Shown: piece after piece, positions 7,490 through 13,484 of the stretch
Position numbering within the stretch: the stretch's first letter is position 1
How the letters are laid out: the number at the start of each line of letters is the position of its first letter
Source of the DNA: a virus
DNA length: 20,804 nucleotides
Direction: 5' to 3' (one strand)
IMG/VR virus record: IMGVR_UViG_3300017746_000213
Coordinates: 1-20,804 of that record
The notes under the pieces: generated by a model
The model's database searches: none
What the model saw: only the letters and a program-made list of their open reading frames with translations
What the model was told of the DNA's origin: nothing
Program-made: the position numbers and the translations under genes

Positions 7490-7639
7490 ATGTTTGAAAA
7501 TTTTCACTTAGACGACTTAGGTCGCATCACATACAGAATTGTCCGAAGATTCGGATATACTGAAGAATGGTGGTTTGAATACGACGAAAAAGGCAATAAA
7601 AATTGCACGAAGTACATTAAAGAGGAAAAACCTTTTTAA
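7490..7639 (+). CDS. 49-residue hypothetical protein
   Basis: ATG at 7490, three bases after the previous stop; the sequence begins MFENFHLDDLGRITYRIVRR and ends KYIKEEKPF. Small, soluble, aromatic-rich (EEWWFEYDEKG). Real because of its tight spacing and lack of a better frame, but unrecognised. The stop is followed at once by the long hairpin element. Confidence 0.55.
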   Translation: MFENFHLDDLGRITYRIVRRFGYTEEWWFEYDEKGNKNCTKYIKEEKPF

Positions 7640-7931
7640 ATCTTCATAACTGATTGGTAATCAATTGGTTATCTTGAAAACTTGCACGGCCGTCTCTAAC
7701 TTGCTGATTACCAATCAGTTAATCATAAAGAGTTGATAATCAATAGCTTATGAAGATTTTGGGCAAATCGACGAAAATTGACGAAAAAAAGTGAAAAAAA
7801 GTTTCTGGCACAACTGATTGGTAATCAGCAAGTTACGCGGATTTGCGGAAAAAAATGAAAAAAAGATTAAAAAGGCTATTTACATTTCTGTGAAAATAGG
7901 CTAGAATATATACATAATCAAGCCAGAAACT
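7640..7931 (+). repeat. long hairpin/promoter element, copy A (gene-free stretch)
   Basis: A 292-base gap with no gene. Arms AACTGATTGGTAATCA (7648-7663) and TGATTACCAATCAGTT (7705-7720) are perfectly complementary over 16 bases with a 41-base loop. An outer helix ATCTTCATAA (7640-7649) / TTATGAAGAT (7748-7757) encloses it. A third motif copy at 7812-7835 is the exact reverse complement of 7697-7720 over 24 bases. Then come A-rich spacers and a promoter. The same arrangement recurs at 15500-15785, sharing among other things a loop segment TTATCTTGAAAACTTGCACGG (minus one base) and GAAAAAAAGTTTCTGGCAC. Confidence 0.85.
7879..7907 (+). promoter_or_regulatory. sigma70-type promoter at end of element A
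   Basis: TTTACA at 7879-7884 and TAGAAT at 7902-7907, 17-base spacer. CTATTT (7876-7881) and AAATAG (7894-7899) form a dyad across the spacer that also occurs in the copy at 15729, a possible operator. The leader contains the shared AATCAAGC.AGAA motif. Confidence 0.8.
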
Positions 7932-8426
7932 ATGAAATCAACTCGCATCAAAAACATCAGTCTTATCCGCAATCTCATTTCATCCTCTTTCAAAGGCGAT
8001 GTTCCACGCAAAAAAATTATTGCGCTGGCAACTAGTAATGGTCTTGAGGGAAAGGACACTTGGCCGCTTCTCAAACCAGTATCAAAGGGTAGCGAACGCG
8101 GCACATACAATGTAGACAAAATGCTCGATATCGCGAAAAATATCATTTGGAGTGGAAAACAGGTAAAGGTGATTAAAAACACTCCGCCCGTAAAAGTGTT
8201 GGCGGTGAATGTTCCAAAAACAAATGCTGAAATCGTTACAGAAAAGTTAACTAAGAATGACTCTGTAAACGAAATCAACGCCATGTTTGATCAAATTCTT
8301 GAAGAAGAATCAATCGTCGATTCTGTTTCTCAACCTAAAGGTAAATGTTATGGCTACGAGCCTATCGCACCTAACGAAGACGATATCGCTGATGAGCTTA
8401 GCCTCATGGGCGTAGAAATTGCCTAA
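7932..8426 (+). CDS. hypothetical early protein
   Basis: A 164-residue soluble protein, basic at the N-terminus (MKSTRIKNISLIRNLISSSFKGDVPRK in part) and acidic at the C-terminus (PNEDDIADELSLMGVEIA). The first 80 residues could hold a helical DNA-binding-like domain (VPRKKIIALATSNGLEGKDTWPLL), but no clear helix-turn-helix can be named. It is transcribed from the strong promoter just upstream, with a predicted leader of about 18 bases. Unrecognised. Confidence 0.65.
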   Translation: MKSTRIKNISLIRNLISSSFKGDVPRKKIIALATSNGLEGKDTWPLLKPVSKGSERGTYNVDKMLDIAKNIIWSGKQVKVIKNTPPVKVLAVNVPKTNAEIVTEKLTKNDSVNEINAMFDQILEEESIVDSVSQPKGKCYGYEPIAPNEDDIADELSLMGVEIA

Positions 8427-8447
8427 CACTTTAAACACCAATATATT

Positions 8448-8663
8448 ATGAAAGAAATGAGTAAATGTTACAAGTTGATTAAGCACTATGGAGTGGATCA
8501 TAGTGAGAGCGTGGTAGCGGTATCACATAAAATGGAAAAGCTTCACAAGGCTTTAAAGGTACTTAATGTTAAAGGATGGGAGGTCTTATCTGAAGATCAA
8601 CTCGAATGGGCACACCAGCGAGAAGGCAACTACTTCGCAGTTGTTCCAGTCACTTACCTCTAA
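8448..8663 (+). CDS. hypothetical protein
   Basis: A 71-residue protein starting in the ATATTATG context typical of this phage. Sequence MKEMSKCYKLIKHYGVDHSE, then a helix HKMEKLHKALKVLN and a beta-like end NYFAVVPVTYL. It sits 21 bases behind the previous gene and 1 base ahead of the next, so probably the second gene of the unit from the promoter at 7879. Unrecognised. Confidence 0.6.
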   Translation: MKEMSKCYKLIKHYGVDHSESVVAVSHKMEKLHKALKVLNVKGWEVLSEDQLEWAHQREGNYFAVVPVTYL

Positions 8664-8664
8664 T

Positions 8665-8955
8665 ATGAAAAAAGATAGAAACATCTATAGAGTACAAAAA
8701 GGTGAAAACTATTCACTCTATACAAAGAACGGTAAAAAGCACAACCTCAACGGGCCTGCTTTAACGATAGAAAGTGATGAGTATTACTACGTCAAAGGTG
8801 AGCGCTATACTTGGTCTCAATGGACTGATTATGTTGCTCTTTATGCATCATACGAAGAAAGTCCGGACATAGAGAGAGAATGCTTTGTGAAAGCATCCAA
8901 TTCTCCTGATGGGATATATGTTGAGATTAATACTAAAATCTGTAATACAGATTAA
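8665..8955 (+). CDS. small protein with MORN-like NGPA/YYVKG motif
   Basis: A 96-residue protein. The open frame runs back to 8566, but that would overlap the previous gene by 98 bases; the ATG at 8665 directly after the previous stop is chosen. KKHNLNGPALTIESDEYYYVKGERYTWSQW (here spanning residues about 25-54, key groups NGPA, YYVKG and WSQW) resembles the phage MORN-like pattern in which an NGPA turn is followed by a Tyr-rich strand and an (N/K)Gxx(Y/H)xxxxW element. Function unknown. Confidence 0.6.
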   Translation: MKKDRNIYRVQKGENYSLYTKNGKKHNLNGPALTIESDEYYYVKGERYTWSQWTDYVALYASYEESPDIERECFVKASNSPDGIYVEINTKICNTD

Positions 8956-9022
8956 AAAGCTTTACACTGCGCAAAAAATGTGTTAGAATATATTCAGAAT
9001 CAAGCTAGAACTACCATATGAC
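8954..9022 (+). repeat. 69-bp perfect promoter repeat, copy 1
   Basis: Identical over 69 bases to 9883-9951. It includes the A-tract, both promoter boxes, the leader and the first five bases of the coding sequence (ATGAC). The two genes behind the copies then diverge. Confidence 0.95.
8961..8989 (+). promoter_or_regulatory. sigma70-type promoter
   Basis: TTTACA at 8961-8966 and TAGAAT at 8984-8989, 17-base spacer, inside the 69-bp repeat. Leader has the AATCAAGC.AGAACTA motif. Confidence 0.8.
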
Positions 9023-9218
9023 TAAAGAAAAAATGATTAAAAACTACATTGAATCAGGCGAGCATGTGTTTATCGCACTTACACCGACCATTGGTGAGGT
9101 CTTCTCTGCAGAAGGTGTTATCAGGCGGTTGGACGCGAATGGATATTTTCAACTTGAATTTATGAAATCAATTAACGGTTTTCATATTAGCCAAGTTGAA
9201 AGTATTACAACGGATTAA
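9018..9218 (+). CDS. hypothetical early protein
   Basis: A 66-residue protein (MTKEKMIKNYIESGEHVFIA...). The C-terminal part, FSAEGVIRRLDANGYFQLEF, looks like a small beta-barrel/SH3-like fold by alternation, but no family is recognised. It is alone behind its promoter and followed by the structured-RNA region. Confidence 0.6.
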   Translation: MTKEKMIKNYIESGEHVFIALTPTIGEVFSAEGVIRRLDANGYFQLEFMKSINGFHISQVESITTD

Positions 9219-9373
9219 AATTTTTCACCTAATGATGGTGCGTCAAGTGAGTATAAACACGGTTAAGCGAATAGAATAAGACGTTAAATAATGAACTATC
9301 GTGGGAGTAAGGGTGCCCTCAGAGAAAGACCCTAATCTTTAAGGAACTATAGTATAATATAGAAACAAAATAT
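9219..9373 (+). other. gene-free leader region of the structured RNA
   Basis: No gene is visible. There are short possible pairings: CGTC (9241-9244) with GACG (9280-9283), GTG with CAC around 9248-9260, AGGGT (9310-9314) with ACCCT (9329-9333), and ACTAT (9296-9300) with ATAGT (9349-9353). GAACTAT occurs twice (9294 and 9344). TATAAT at 9353-9358 could be a -10 box, but no -35 is seen at 16-18 bases. GTGGGAGTA at 9301-9309 recurs at 9538-9546. Confidence 0.4.
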
Positions 9374-9475
9374 GGCCCGGTCATCTAACTGGGAAAGACC
9401 TTCTTGGTAGCAAAGCTACCGCTCGGCGACGGCTGAGCAAGAGAGGGAATGCAGGTTCAATACCTGCTCGGGCCT
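9374..9475 (+). ncRNA. tRNA-like RNA with anticodon loop replaced by two hairpins
   Basis: Acceptor stem GGCCCGG (9374-9380) pairs with TCGGGCC (9468-9474), discriminator T. T arm GCAGG TTCAATA CCTGC (9451-9467) is canonical. D arm TCT/AGA (9384-9386, 9396-9398) has a GG-containing loop. The anticodon stem TTCTT (9401-9405) / AAGAG (9439-9443) has the normal 5 pairs, but instead of a 7-base loop it holds hairpin GGTAGC-AAA-GCTACC (9406-9420) and hairpin GCTCGGC-GACG-GCTGAGC (9421-9438). No base is unpaired between the three helices. There is no anticodon, so it cannot decode normally. It could be a tRNA mimic, a decoy, a processing signal or an altered tRNA. Confidence 0.8.
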
Positions 9476-9476
9476 G

Positions 9477-9544
9477 CTCCTAGCAATTAACGAGGCGTCA
9501 AAATCTTCACGCCTACAACCCGAAAGGGAGAGGCTAGGTGGGAG
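9477..9544 (+). ncRNA. structured RNA domain next to the tRNA-like fold
   Basis: CCTAGC (9479-9484) pairs with GCTAGG (9533-9538), extended by two further pairs around one bulged T. Inside are hairpin AGGCGT (9493-9498) / ACGCCT (9509-9514) with a 10-base loop and CCC-GAAA-GGG (9519-9528), a GNRA tetraloop. It begins two bases after the tRNA-like domain and ends 30 bases before the next ATG. It may be the 3' half of one RNA or the 5' leader of the gene at 9574. Confidence 0.65.
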
Positions 9545-9573
9545 TATAAAAAATCATAATATCGCAACAAACA

Positions 9574-9882
9574 ATGTATAACACAGAAACTGTAGAGCAA
9601 TTAAACGATCAGGAAATCATCATAGCTCTTGAAGAAACGTCAGAATCTTTAGAAAATTTAGAGCTTGAGTTGATTAAACGCAATACTTTAAATGATAACA
9701 AAAGCGCTCGTAGAATGAATCAGGGGCATTATGTTAAAGACGCTTTTTTCTTTTTACAAGATTTACATGGGTCGCTAATTACCCACGAAGTAAGTGATTT
9801 TTCTGAAAACGATGTAAAATACGCACGACTTTTACTATCAGAACTTGATGATATCCGTCCTTCCCTTGAAAAATTAGTGTAA
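9574..9882 (+). CDS. hypothetical protein
   Basis: A 102-residue acidic, helical protein. MYNTETVEQLNDQEIIIALE leads into a coiled-coil-like stretch (SESLENLELELIKRNT), then KDAFFFLQDLHGSLITHEV. No membrane span or motif is recognised. It lies directly behind the structured RNA with no sigma70 box seen in between, so it may be read through from the RNA transcript. It ends one base before the second promoter repeat. Confidence 0.6.
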   Translation: MYNTETVEQLNDQEIIIALEETSESLENLELELIKRNTLNDNKSARRMNQGHYVKDAFFFLQDLHGSLITHEVSDFSENDVKYARLLLSELDDIRPSLEKLV

Positions 9883-9951
9883 AAAAAGCTTTACACTGCG
9901 CAAAAAATGTGTTAGAATATATTCAGAATCAAGCTAGAACTACCATATGAC
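9883..9951 (+). repeat. 69-bp perfect promoter repeat, copy 2
   Basis: Identical to 8954-9022; offset 929 bases. The difference after ATGAC is a C for T and then the genes diverge. Confidence 0.95.
9890..9918 (+). promoter_or_regulatory. sigma70-type promoter
   Basis: TTTACA at 9890-9895 and TAGAAT at 9913-9918, 17-base spacer, in the second 69-bp repeat. Confidence 0.8.
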
Positions 9952-10159
9952 CAAAGATATTGAAGAGCACCAAAAACTTATACAGCAAAAAATTGAAATT
10001 GCACAAAAAGTTTACGCGATTGTAAATTACAATCTTCCTCCTGAAGACGATGCTGGAACTATCCAAAACGTATTAAACCTTGTTGATGATCTCAGCGATT
10101 ACGCAAAACACTTAACAGAGATCGAAGCAAATATTGATCAGCGAATACTTTCTTTATAA
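9947..10159 (+). CDS. hypothetical small coiled-coil protein
   Basis: A 70-residue helical protein. Residues 1-25 (EEHQKLIQQKIEIAQKVYAI) and 40-65 (VLNLVDDLSDYAKHLTEIEAN) have heptad-like hydrophobic spacing with a PPEDD break between, suggesting a helical hairpin. First gene of an early unit running to about 11200. Unrecognised. Confidence 0.6.
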   Translation: MTKDIEEHQKLIQQKIEIAQKVYAIVNYNLPPEDDAGTIQNVLNLVDDLSDYAKHLTEIEANIDQRILSL

Positions 10160-10165
10160 AAAAAT

Positions 10166-10333
10166 ATGAAAACCAAAAACAGTAAAAGCGTGCGATATCG
10201 TGTATACGATAAACATGGCAGATACCATCATTCTTATGTCGAATATGTGCACGCTAAAGCGTGTGCTAAACATATCGGCGGGAAAGTTGCTGATATTGAA
10301 AATGACAAGTTTAACCCTAGTAAAGATAAATGA
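10166..10333 (+). CDS. 55-residue basic hypothetical protein
   Basis: ATG at 10166, stop TGA at 10331-10333. The sequence begins MKTKNSKSVRYRVYDKHGRY and has several His and Arg/Lys (HHSYVEYVHAKACAKHIGG). The stop overlaps the next ATG as ATGA, so the pair is probably translationally coupled. The basic, aromatic character would fit nucleic-acid binding, but no family is recognised. Confidence 0.55.
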   Translation: MKTKNSKSVRYRVYDKHGRYHHSYVEYVHAKACAKHIGGKVADIENDKFNPSKDK

Positions 10334-10569
10334 AATTTTGTGGATGTGGTAGTCCTATCGAAAAGGGCAGGCAGCTGCTTAACTTAAAGCTTTGTAAGTC
10401 CTGTGCCTTTTCATTACCAGACGAGCTACCAGTAAAAGGAAGAATGGTGTATAGCCATAAAACTGGCGGAGAAATTGAAATTATGAGCACCGAATCATTT
10501 GAAGCAAACCGAAAATATTTTGTTCCAAACGGCCCTAGAAGCTCTGTTAAAAATTTCATGAGAGGATAA
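10330..10569 (+). CDS. small Cys-rich protein, possible zinc ribbon
   Basis: A 79-residue protein. MKFCGCGSPIEKG and LKLCKSCAFSLPDE give two Cys pairs (CGC and CKSC) 17 residues apart, as in treble-clef or ribbon zinc sites. The remainder is basic with a GRMVYSHKTGGEIEI strand pair. Starts within the previous stop (ATGA). May bind nucleic acid or protein; no family is named. Confidence 0.6.
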   Translation: MKFCGCGSPIEKGRQLLNLKLCKSCAFSLPDELPVKGRMVYSHKTGGEIEIMSTESFEANRKYFVPNGPRSSVKNFMRG

Positions 10570-10582
10570 CTAAACATTAAGT

Positions 10583-10777
10583 ATGAACGAAATTAAACCA
10601 ACCTTCACCTTAGCTTACACTGGATCCACTCAGTATTGGACGCACGGCGACCATTCTGGAATGATCACCTTTCCGCAGGACGAGAAAGGTCCAATAGAAA
10701 TTGAATGGGATGGTGATTGTCCCGAAAACTGGGAGGATATTGAAGAATGCGTTGAGCGTGAAGCAAGGTGGATTTAA
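10583..10777 (+). CDS. hypothetical acidic protein
   Basis: A 64-residue acidic protein (MNEIKPTFTLAYTGSTQYW..., ending CVEREARWI). Trp and Asp/Glu-rich centre (IEIEWDGDCPENWEDIEECVE), with two Cys 9 residues apart. No known motif. Lies in the run of small genes behind the promoter at 9890. Confidence 0.55.
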   Translation: MNEIKPTFTLAYTGSTQYWTHGDHSGMITFPQDEKGPIEIEWDGDCPENWEDIEECVEREARWI

Positions 10778-10791
10778 ACCTAAATTATATT

Positions 10792-10956
10792 ATGGAAGAA
10801 TCGATTTTAGATTTAGAAAAAAAATGGATGTCTGCGTACGAGAAATACAGACGCGCGAAAGATGATTCTGATCAATCTACCATGGAAAAATGGTATAAAC
10901 AATTGACAGAAGTTGAAGCAAAGCTTCATAAACTAATGTACTCAGATAAACCTTAA
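10792..10956 (+). CDS. 54-residue helical hypothetical protein
   Basis: ATG at 10792 in the context ATATTATG; an in-frame ATG at 10768 would overlap the previous gene and is less likely. The protein (MEESILDLEKKWMSAYEKYR...) is one or two charged helices with heptad-like spacing. Unrecognised. Confidence 0.55.
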   Translation: MEESILDLEKKWMSAYEKYRRAKDDSDQSTMEKWYKQLTEVEAKLHKLMYSDKP

Positions 10957-10969
10957 ACTCAATTATATT

Positions 10970-11200
10970 ATGAATATTGCTGGAAACTTATATTTCCCAA
11001 AAATGGAACAAATCGTTGCTAATAACGAAAAGGTTTTTGTTACACTCAAATCTTTTTATGATGGAACTGAGCGATGGACCTTATGGTCTCAAGAGGAAAA
11101 ACCTAAAGAGCTTTCTTTTATGCAAAAAAAGAAAAAGCGTAAAAGCGATCCAGAAGGGATTATGGTGTACCTTTTAGAAAAAGCTCAATTTTCTATGTAA
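10970..11200 (+). CDS. hypothetical basic protein
   Basis: A 76-residue protein, ATG in the context ATATTATG. The middle has a strongly basic run (QKKKKRKSDPEG, about residues 52-63) after an aromatic part (SFYDGTERWTLWSQ). The basic run could bind nucleic acid; nothing else is recognised. Last gene before the promoter at 11227. Confidence 0.55.
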   Translation: MNIAGNLYFPKMEQIVANNEKVFVTLKSFYDGTERWTLWSQEEKPKELSFMQKKKKRKSDPEGIMVYLLEKAQFSM

Positions 11201-11226
11201 AAAATGCGTTATACGCAAAAATTATA

Positions 11227-11255
11227 TGTACAAAGTCTGTATTTTGTGTTAGAAT
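11227..11255 (+). promoter_or_regulatory. sigma70-type promoter
   Basis: TGTACA at 11227-11232 and TAGAAT at 11250-11255, 17-base spacer. The leader has AATCAAGCAAGACAG, a variant of the shared leader motif. Confidence 0.7.
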
Positions 11256-11279
11256 AGTACTACAATCAAGCAAGACAGT

Positions 11280-11447
11280 ATGCAGAAAACTAAAAAAACC
11301 GAAGACGAATCTATCACCCTATCCAAACAATTTAGAATCTTTTCTCAATTGGTTGCGCTTTTAGAAGAAGGCAGCAAAGAATATAGTGTGGATGAGCTCA
11401 GATTAGACCTCAACAAACTCGACGAAAAGCTTGAAAAGCTTGGATAA
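11280..11447 (+). CDS. 55-residue helical hypothetical protein
   Basis: ATG at 11280, TAA at 11445-11447. It begins MQKTKKTEDESITLSKQF and ends LDLNKLDEKLEKLG; helix IFSQLVALLEEGSKEYSVDEL between. Resembles a small helical regulatory protein. It is first behind its own promoter, 26 bases ahead of the DUF932-type gene. Unrecognised. Confidence 0.55.
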   Translation: MQKTKKTEDESITLSKQFRIFSQLVALLEEGSKEYSVDELRLDLNKLDEKLEKLG

Positions 11448-11473
11448 CAACAAAAAAGTAGAAAAAATATATT

Positions 11474-12304
11474 ATGGGATTCTTTAAAGAAATTGCAGGC
11501 CTCGAAGAAATTGAACAATTCGAAATCGAAAAAGTTGGTATTAAAGACGTAAATAACAGAGCGATTCCTGGTGTTTTCTCGGTTCAACGTACTGACACCG
11601 CACAACACTTAGGGGTTGTTAAGAAAAATTATCGTCCTATTCAAATGTCTGAAATGCTTGACATTATTGATACTGCATCAAAATCAGTAGGAAACATTTC
11701 ACACACTGGCTGGGCATCATCTCGCAATGGAAGCCGTATTGTTATTAAATCAAGGCTCGATGATGAAATCAATGTGGACGGAGACGTTGTTATTCCTCAC
11801 TTCTATTCTGTCATTGATAACAGTGGAATGGGCAGTAACAAAACTCTCCCTTCTACTCAGCGAATTGCTTGTGATAATGCTTTGCACCTCGTTAACGTTC
11901 ATGGAAATATGTACAATGCAACACACAATAGCACTTTTGATGAAAAGGTTTCCTCGTTGATTAACAAAATTACAGCGAATGTTGACATCACTAAAAACTT
12001 TACCAAGACTGTAGAGAAATTGAAGAATCAGAAATTTACATTTGATCAAATGGTCGAATTGGCTCAAATGCTTATTCCTCTTAAAAATGATGAGACTCAA
12101 AATCGTGCTAAAAAACGCGACAAACTTATCGGATTGTTTTCTACTGGAATGGGTAACGTCGCAGAAAGTAGATGGGACGCCCTTAACGCAGTGACCGAAT
12201 ACGAAACACACTCAGGCAAGCAATCACCTGAAAAGTTTTTGCGCTCTTTCGGTAAAAACACATTGTCACATAGAGCACACGCGCACCTTGCAGAATTCGC
12301 ATGA
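11474..12304 (+). CDS. DUF932-type phage/plasmid protein
   Basis: A 276-residue protein. The order RAIPGVFSVQRTDTAQHLGVV..YRPIQ (residues about 30-55), a core with ASSRNGSRIVIKSRL and HFYSVIDNSGMGSNKTLPSTQRIACDNALH, then a helical C-terminal half and the ending KQSPEKFLRSFGKNTLSHRAHAHL, matches the DUF932/TIGR03299 phage/plasmid-like family as I remember it (typical members are about 270-400 residues). Function is not established. The ATG context is ATATTATG. It ends in an ATGA overlap with a small membrane protein. Confidence 0.8.
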   Translation: MGFFKEIAGLEEIEQFEIEKVGIKDVNNRAIPGVFSVQRTDTAQHLGVVKKNYRPIQMSEMLDIIDTASKSVGNISHTGWASSRNGSRIVIKSRLDDEINVDGDVVIPHFYSVIDNSGMGSNKTLPSTQRIACDNALHLVNVHGNMYNATHNSTFDEKVSSLINKITANVDITKNFTKTVEKLKNQKFTFDQMVELAQMLIPLKNDETQNRAKKRDKLIGLFSTGMGNVAESRWDALNAVTEYETHSGKQSPEKFLRSFGKNTLSHRAHAHLAEFA

Positions 12305-12432
12305 AAGTAAAAGAAAAAATAAAAGACATTGTTACAACGGCTTTATACTATACTCTACTCGCCTGGTTCGCAGTAACAGTGGCAGTATTAGTGGCAGGAT
12401 TTGCTTGGGCTATATATACTTACACAAAATGA
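12301..12432 (+). CDS. 43-residue single-span membrane protein
   Basis: Starts inside the previous stop (ATGA) and ends in the same way inside the next start. The protein begins MKVKEKIKDIVTTALYYTLL and continues AWFAVTVAVLVAGFAWAIY: a basic N-terminus and one long membrane helix (about residues 11-39). The two coupled overlaps support it as real. Function unknown. Confidence 0.65.
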   Translation: MKVKEKIKDIVTTALYYTLLAWFAVTVAVLVAGFAWAIYTYTK

Positions 12433-12596
12433 AAAATAAACCATATCCACCTCGTAGAACACAAGAAGTTCAAGACGAAATTGACAAAAAGATTGCACAG
12501 TTCAAAAATAACTCAGCCGAATTTGCCAAACGGGAACCATTCCCGTTTGCTGGAGGGCCATCTTGGGCCTCACCGGCGCCTAGGATTGTTAAATAA
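12429..12596 (+). CDS. 55-residue Pro-rich hypothetical protein
   Basis: ATG at 12429 overlapping the previous stop. An open frame extends upstream to 12288, but that region codes the two preceding genes. The protein (MKNKPYPPRRTQEVQDEIDK..., later PFPFAGGPSWASPAPRIVK) is basic at the start and Pro/Gly-rich at the end. Unrecognised. Confidence 0.55.
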   Translation: MKNKPYPPRRTQEVQDEIDKKIAQFKNNSAEFAKREPFPFAGGPSWASPAPRIVK

Positions 12597-12601
12597 AACT
12601 A

Positions 12602-13447
12602 ATGAGAGTTCTCTGTAGAAGCCAGCACCTGCATCACCATAAAGCAATAGTCGCTTTTACTTATGGTTTAGAAAAATCTAGTAAAGTAGAGATTGATTAT
12701 TTCGATCACGACAATTTGCCCACGGGAAAATACGATTTTGCTATTTGTTGGGGTGCGAGAGCTATGAAGGAATTGAAAGCGTACACTAAAACTAAAAATT
12801 GTTTAGTGTTTGAAAACGCGTATTTAAATAATGTTCAGTCTCCACAAAAAGAGTGGGTATCTTTAGGCTGGAACGGTCTTAACGGTAGAGCAGATTTTTG
12901 TAACAAAAATTCTCCAGATGATCGTTGGAAAAAACATTTTAATGATGGTAGATTAAAGGAGTATACCGACGGTGATTATATTCTTATTCCTCTTCAGATT
13001 CAAGGAGATCAATCACTCAAATATATCGATTGGGGTGTCAATTATCAGACCATGTGTGAATCAATTAGAAAACACACAGATCTACCAATTGTAATTAGAG
13101 ACCATCCAACAAGGCCAAACACACAACCAAAAATAGAAGGAGTAAAGAATGTTAAATATGATGATTTCAAGTTACCTATTCAAACTGCAATTAGTGGAGC
13201 AAAATGCGTTGTTACCATTAATAGTAATGCTGGTGTTGATGCTGCCTTGGCTGGAAAGCCAGTTATTTCTCTGGATCAAGGTTCTATGGTCTGGAATATA
13301 TCAGTGCACGACTTTAAAAGTATAAATAGCCCTAAGTTTATCGATAGAACACAATGGTGTAACGATATTGCTTATGCACAATGGCATCCAAGTGAGTTAG
13401 AAAGTGGAAAAGCCTGGGATCATTTAAAAAGTAAGCTTAAACTTTAG
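12602..13447 (+). CDS. KpsS/Capsule_synth-like glycosyltransferase
   Basis: A 281-residue protein with a GT-B-like C-terminal half. ILIPLQIQGDQSL (residues 127-139) marks the start of the nucleotide-sugar-binding domain. LPIVIRDHPTRP (161-172) carries the RxHP-type motif, and CVVTINSNAGVDAALAGKPVISL (202-224, key NSNAGVDA) is the conserved Ser/Gly loop typical of the capsule/Kdo-transferase group. Those enzymes add sugars to lipid or polysaccharide acceptors; a phage copy could modify host surface glycans or, less likely, phage DNA. No signal peptide. It is followed by a promoter. An internal TATAAATA occurs at 13321. Confidence 0.65.
   Translation: MRVLCRSQHLHHHKAIVAFTYGLEKSSKVEIDYFDHDNLPTGKYDFAICWGARAMKELKAYTKTKNCLVFENAYLNNVQSPQKEWVSLGWNGLNGRADFCNKNSPDDRWKKHFNDGRLKEYTDGDYILIPLQIQGDQSLKYIDWGVNYQTMCESIRKHTDLPIVIRDHPTRPNTQPKIEGVKNVKYDDFKLPIQTAISGAKCVVTINSNAGVDAALAGKPVISLDQGSMVWNISVHDFKSINSPKFIDRTQWCNDIAYAQWHPSELESGKAWDHLKSKLKL
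13321..13328 (+). promoter_or_regulatory. possible intragenic late promoter
   Basis: TATAAATA inside the glycosyltransferase gene (coding Ser-Ile-Asn-Ser). An exact late box, but it may be chance; the next ATG is 157 bases downstream. Confidence 0.3.
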
Positions 13448-13449
13448 TA

Positions 13450-13478
13450 TTTACAAACCACAAAAAATACAGTATAAT
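13450..13478 (+). promoter_or_regulatory. sigma70-type promoter, probably leaderless transcript
   Basis: TTTACA at 13450-13455 and TATAAT at 13473-13478, 17-base spacer. The ATG at 13485 is 7 bases from the -10, where transcription would start. Confidence 0.8.
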
Positions 13479-13484
13479 ATCATC

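Noticed and set aside
9353-9358. TATAAT near the tRNA-like RNA as its promoter
   Set aside because: No -35 box appears at 16-18 bases upstream; may be chance in AT-rich DNA.
9230-9360. Group I intron or RNase P/tmRNA piece
   Set aside because: The conserved P3-P7, RNase P and tmRNA core motifs I looked for are absent.
11750-12211. Minus-strand 153-codon frame opposite the DUF932-type gene
   Set aside because: Opposite a well-supported gene; no promoter or start context.
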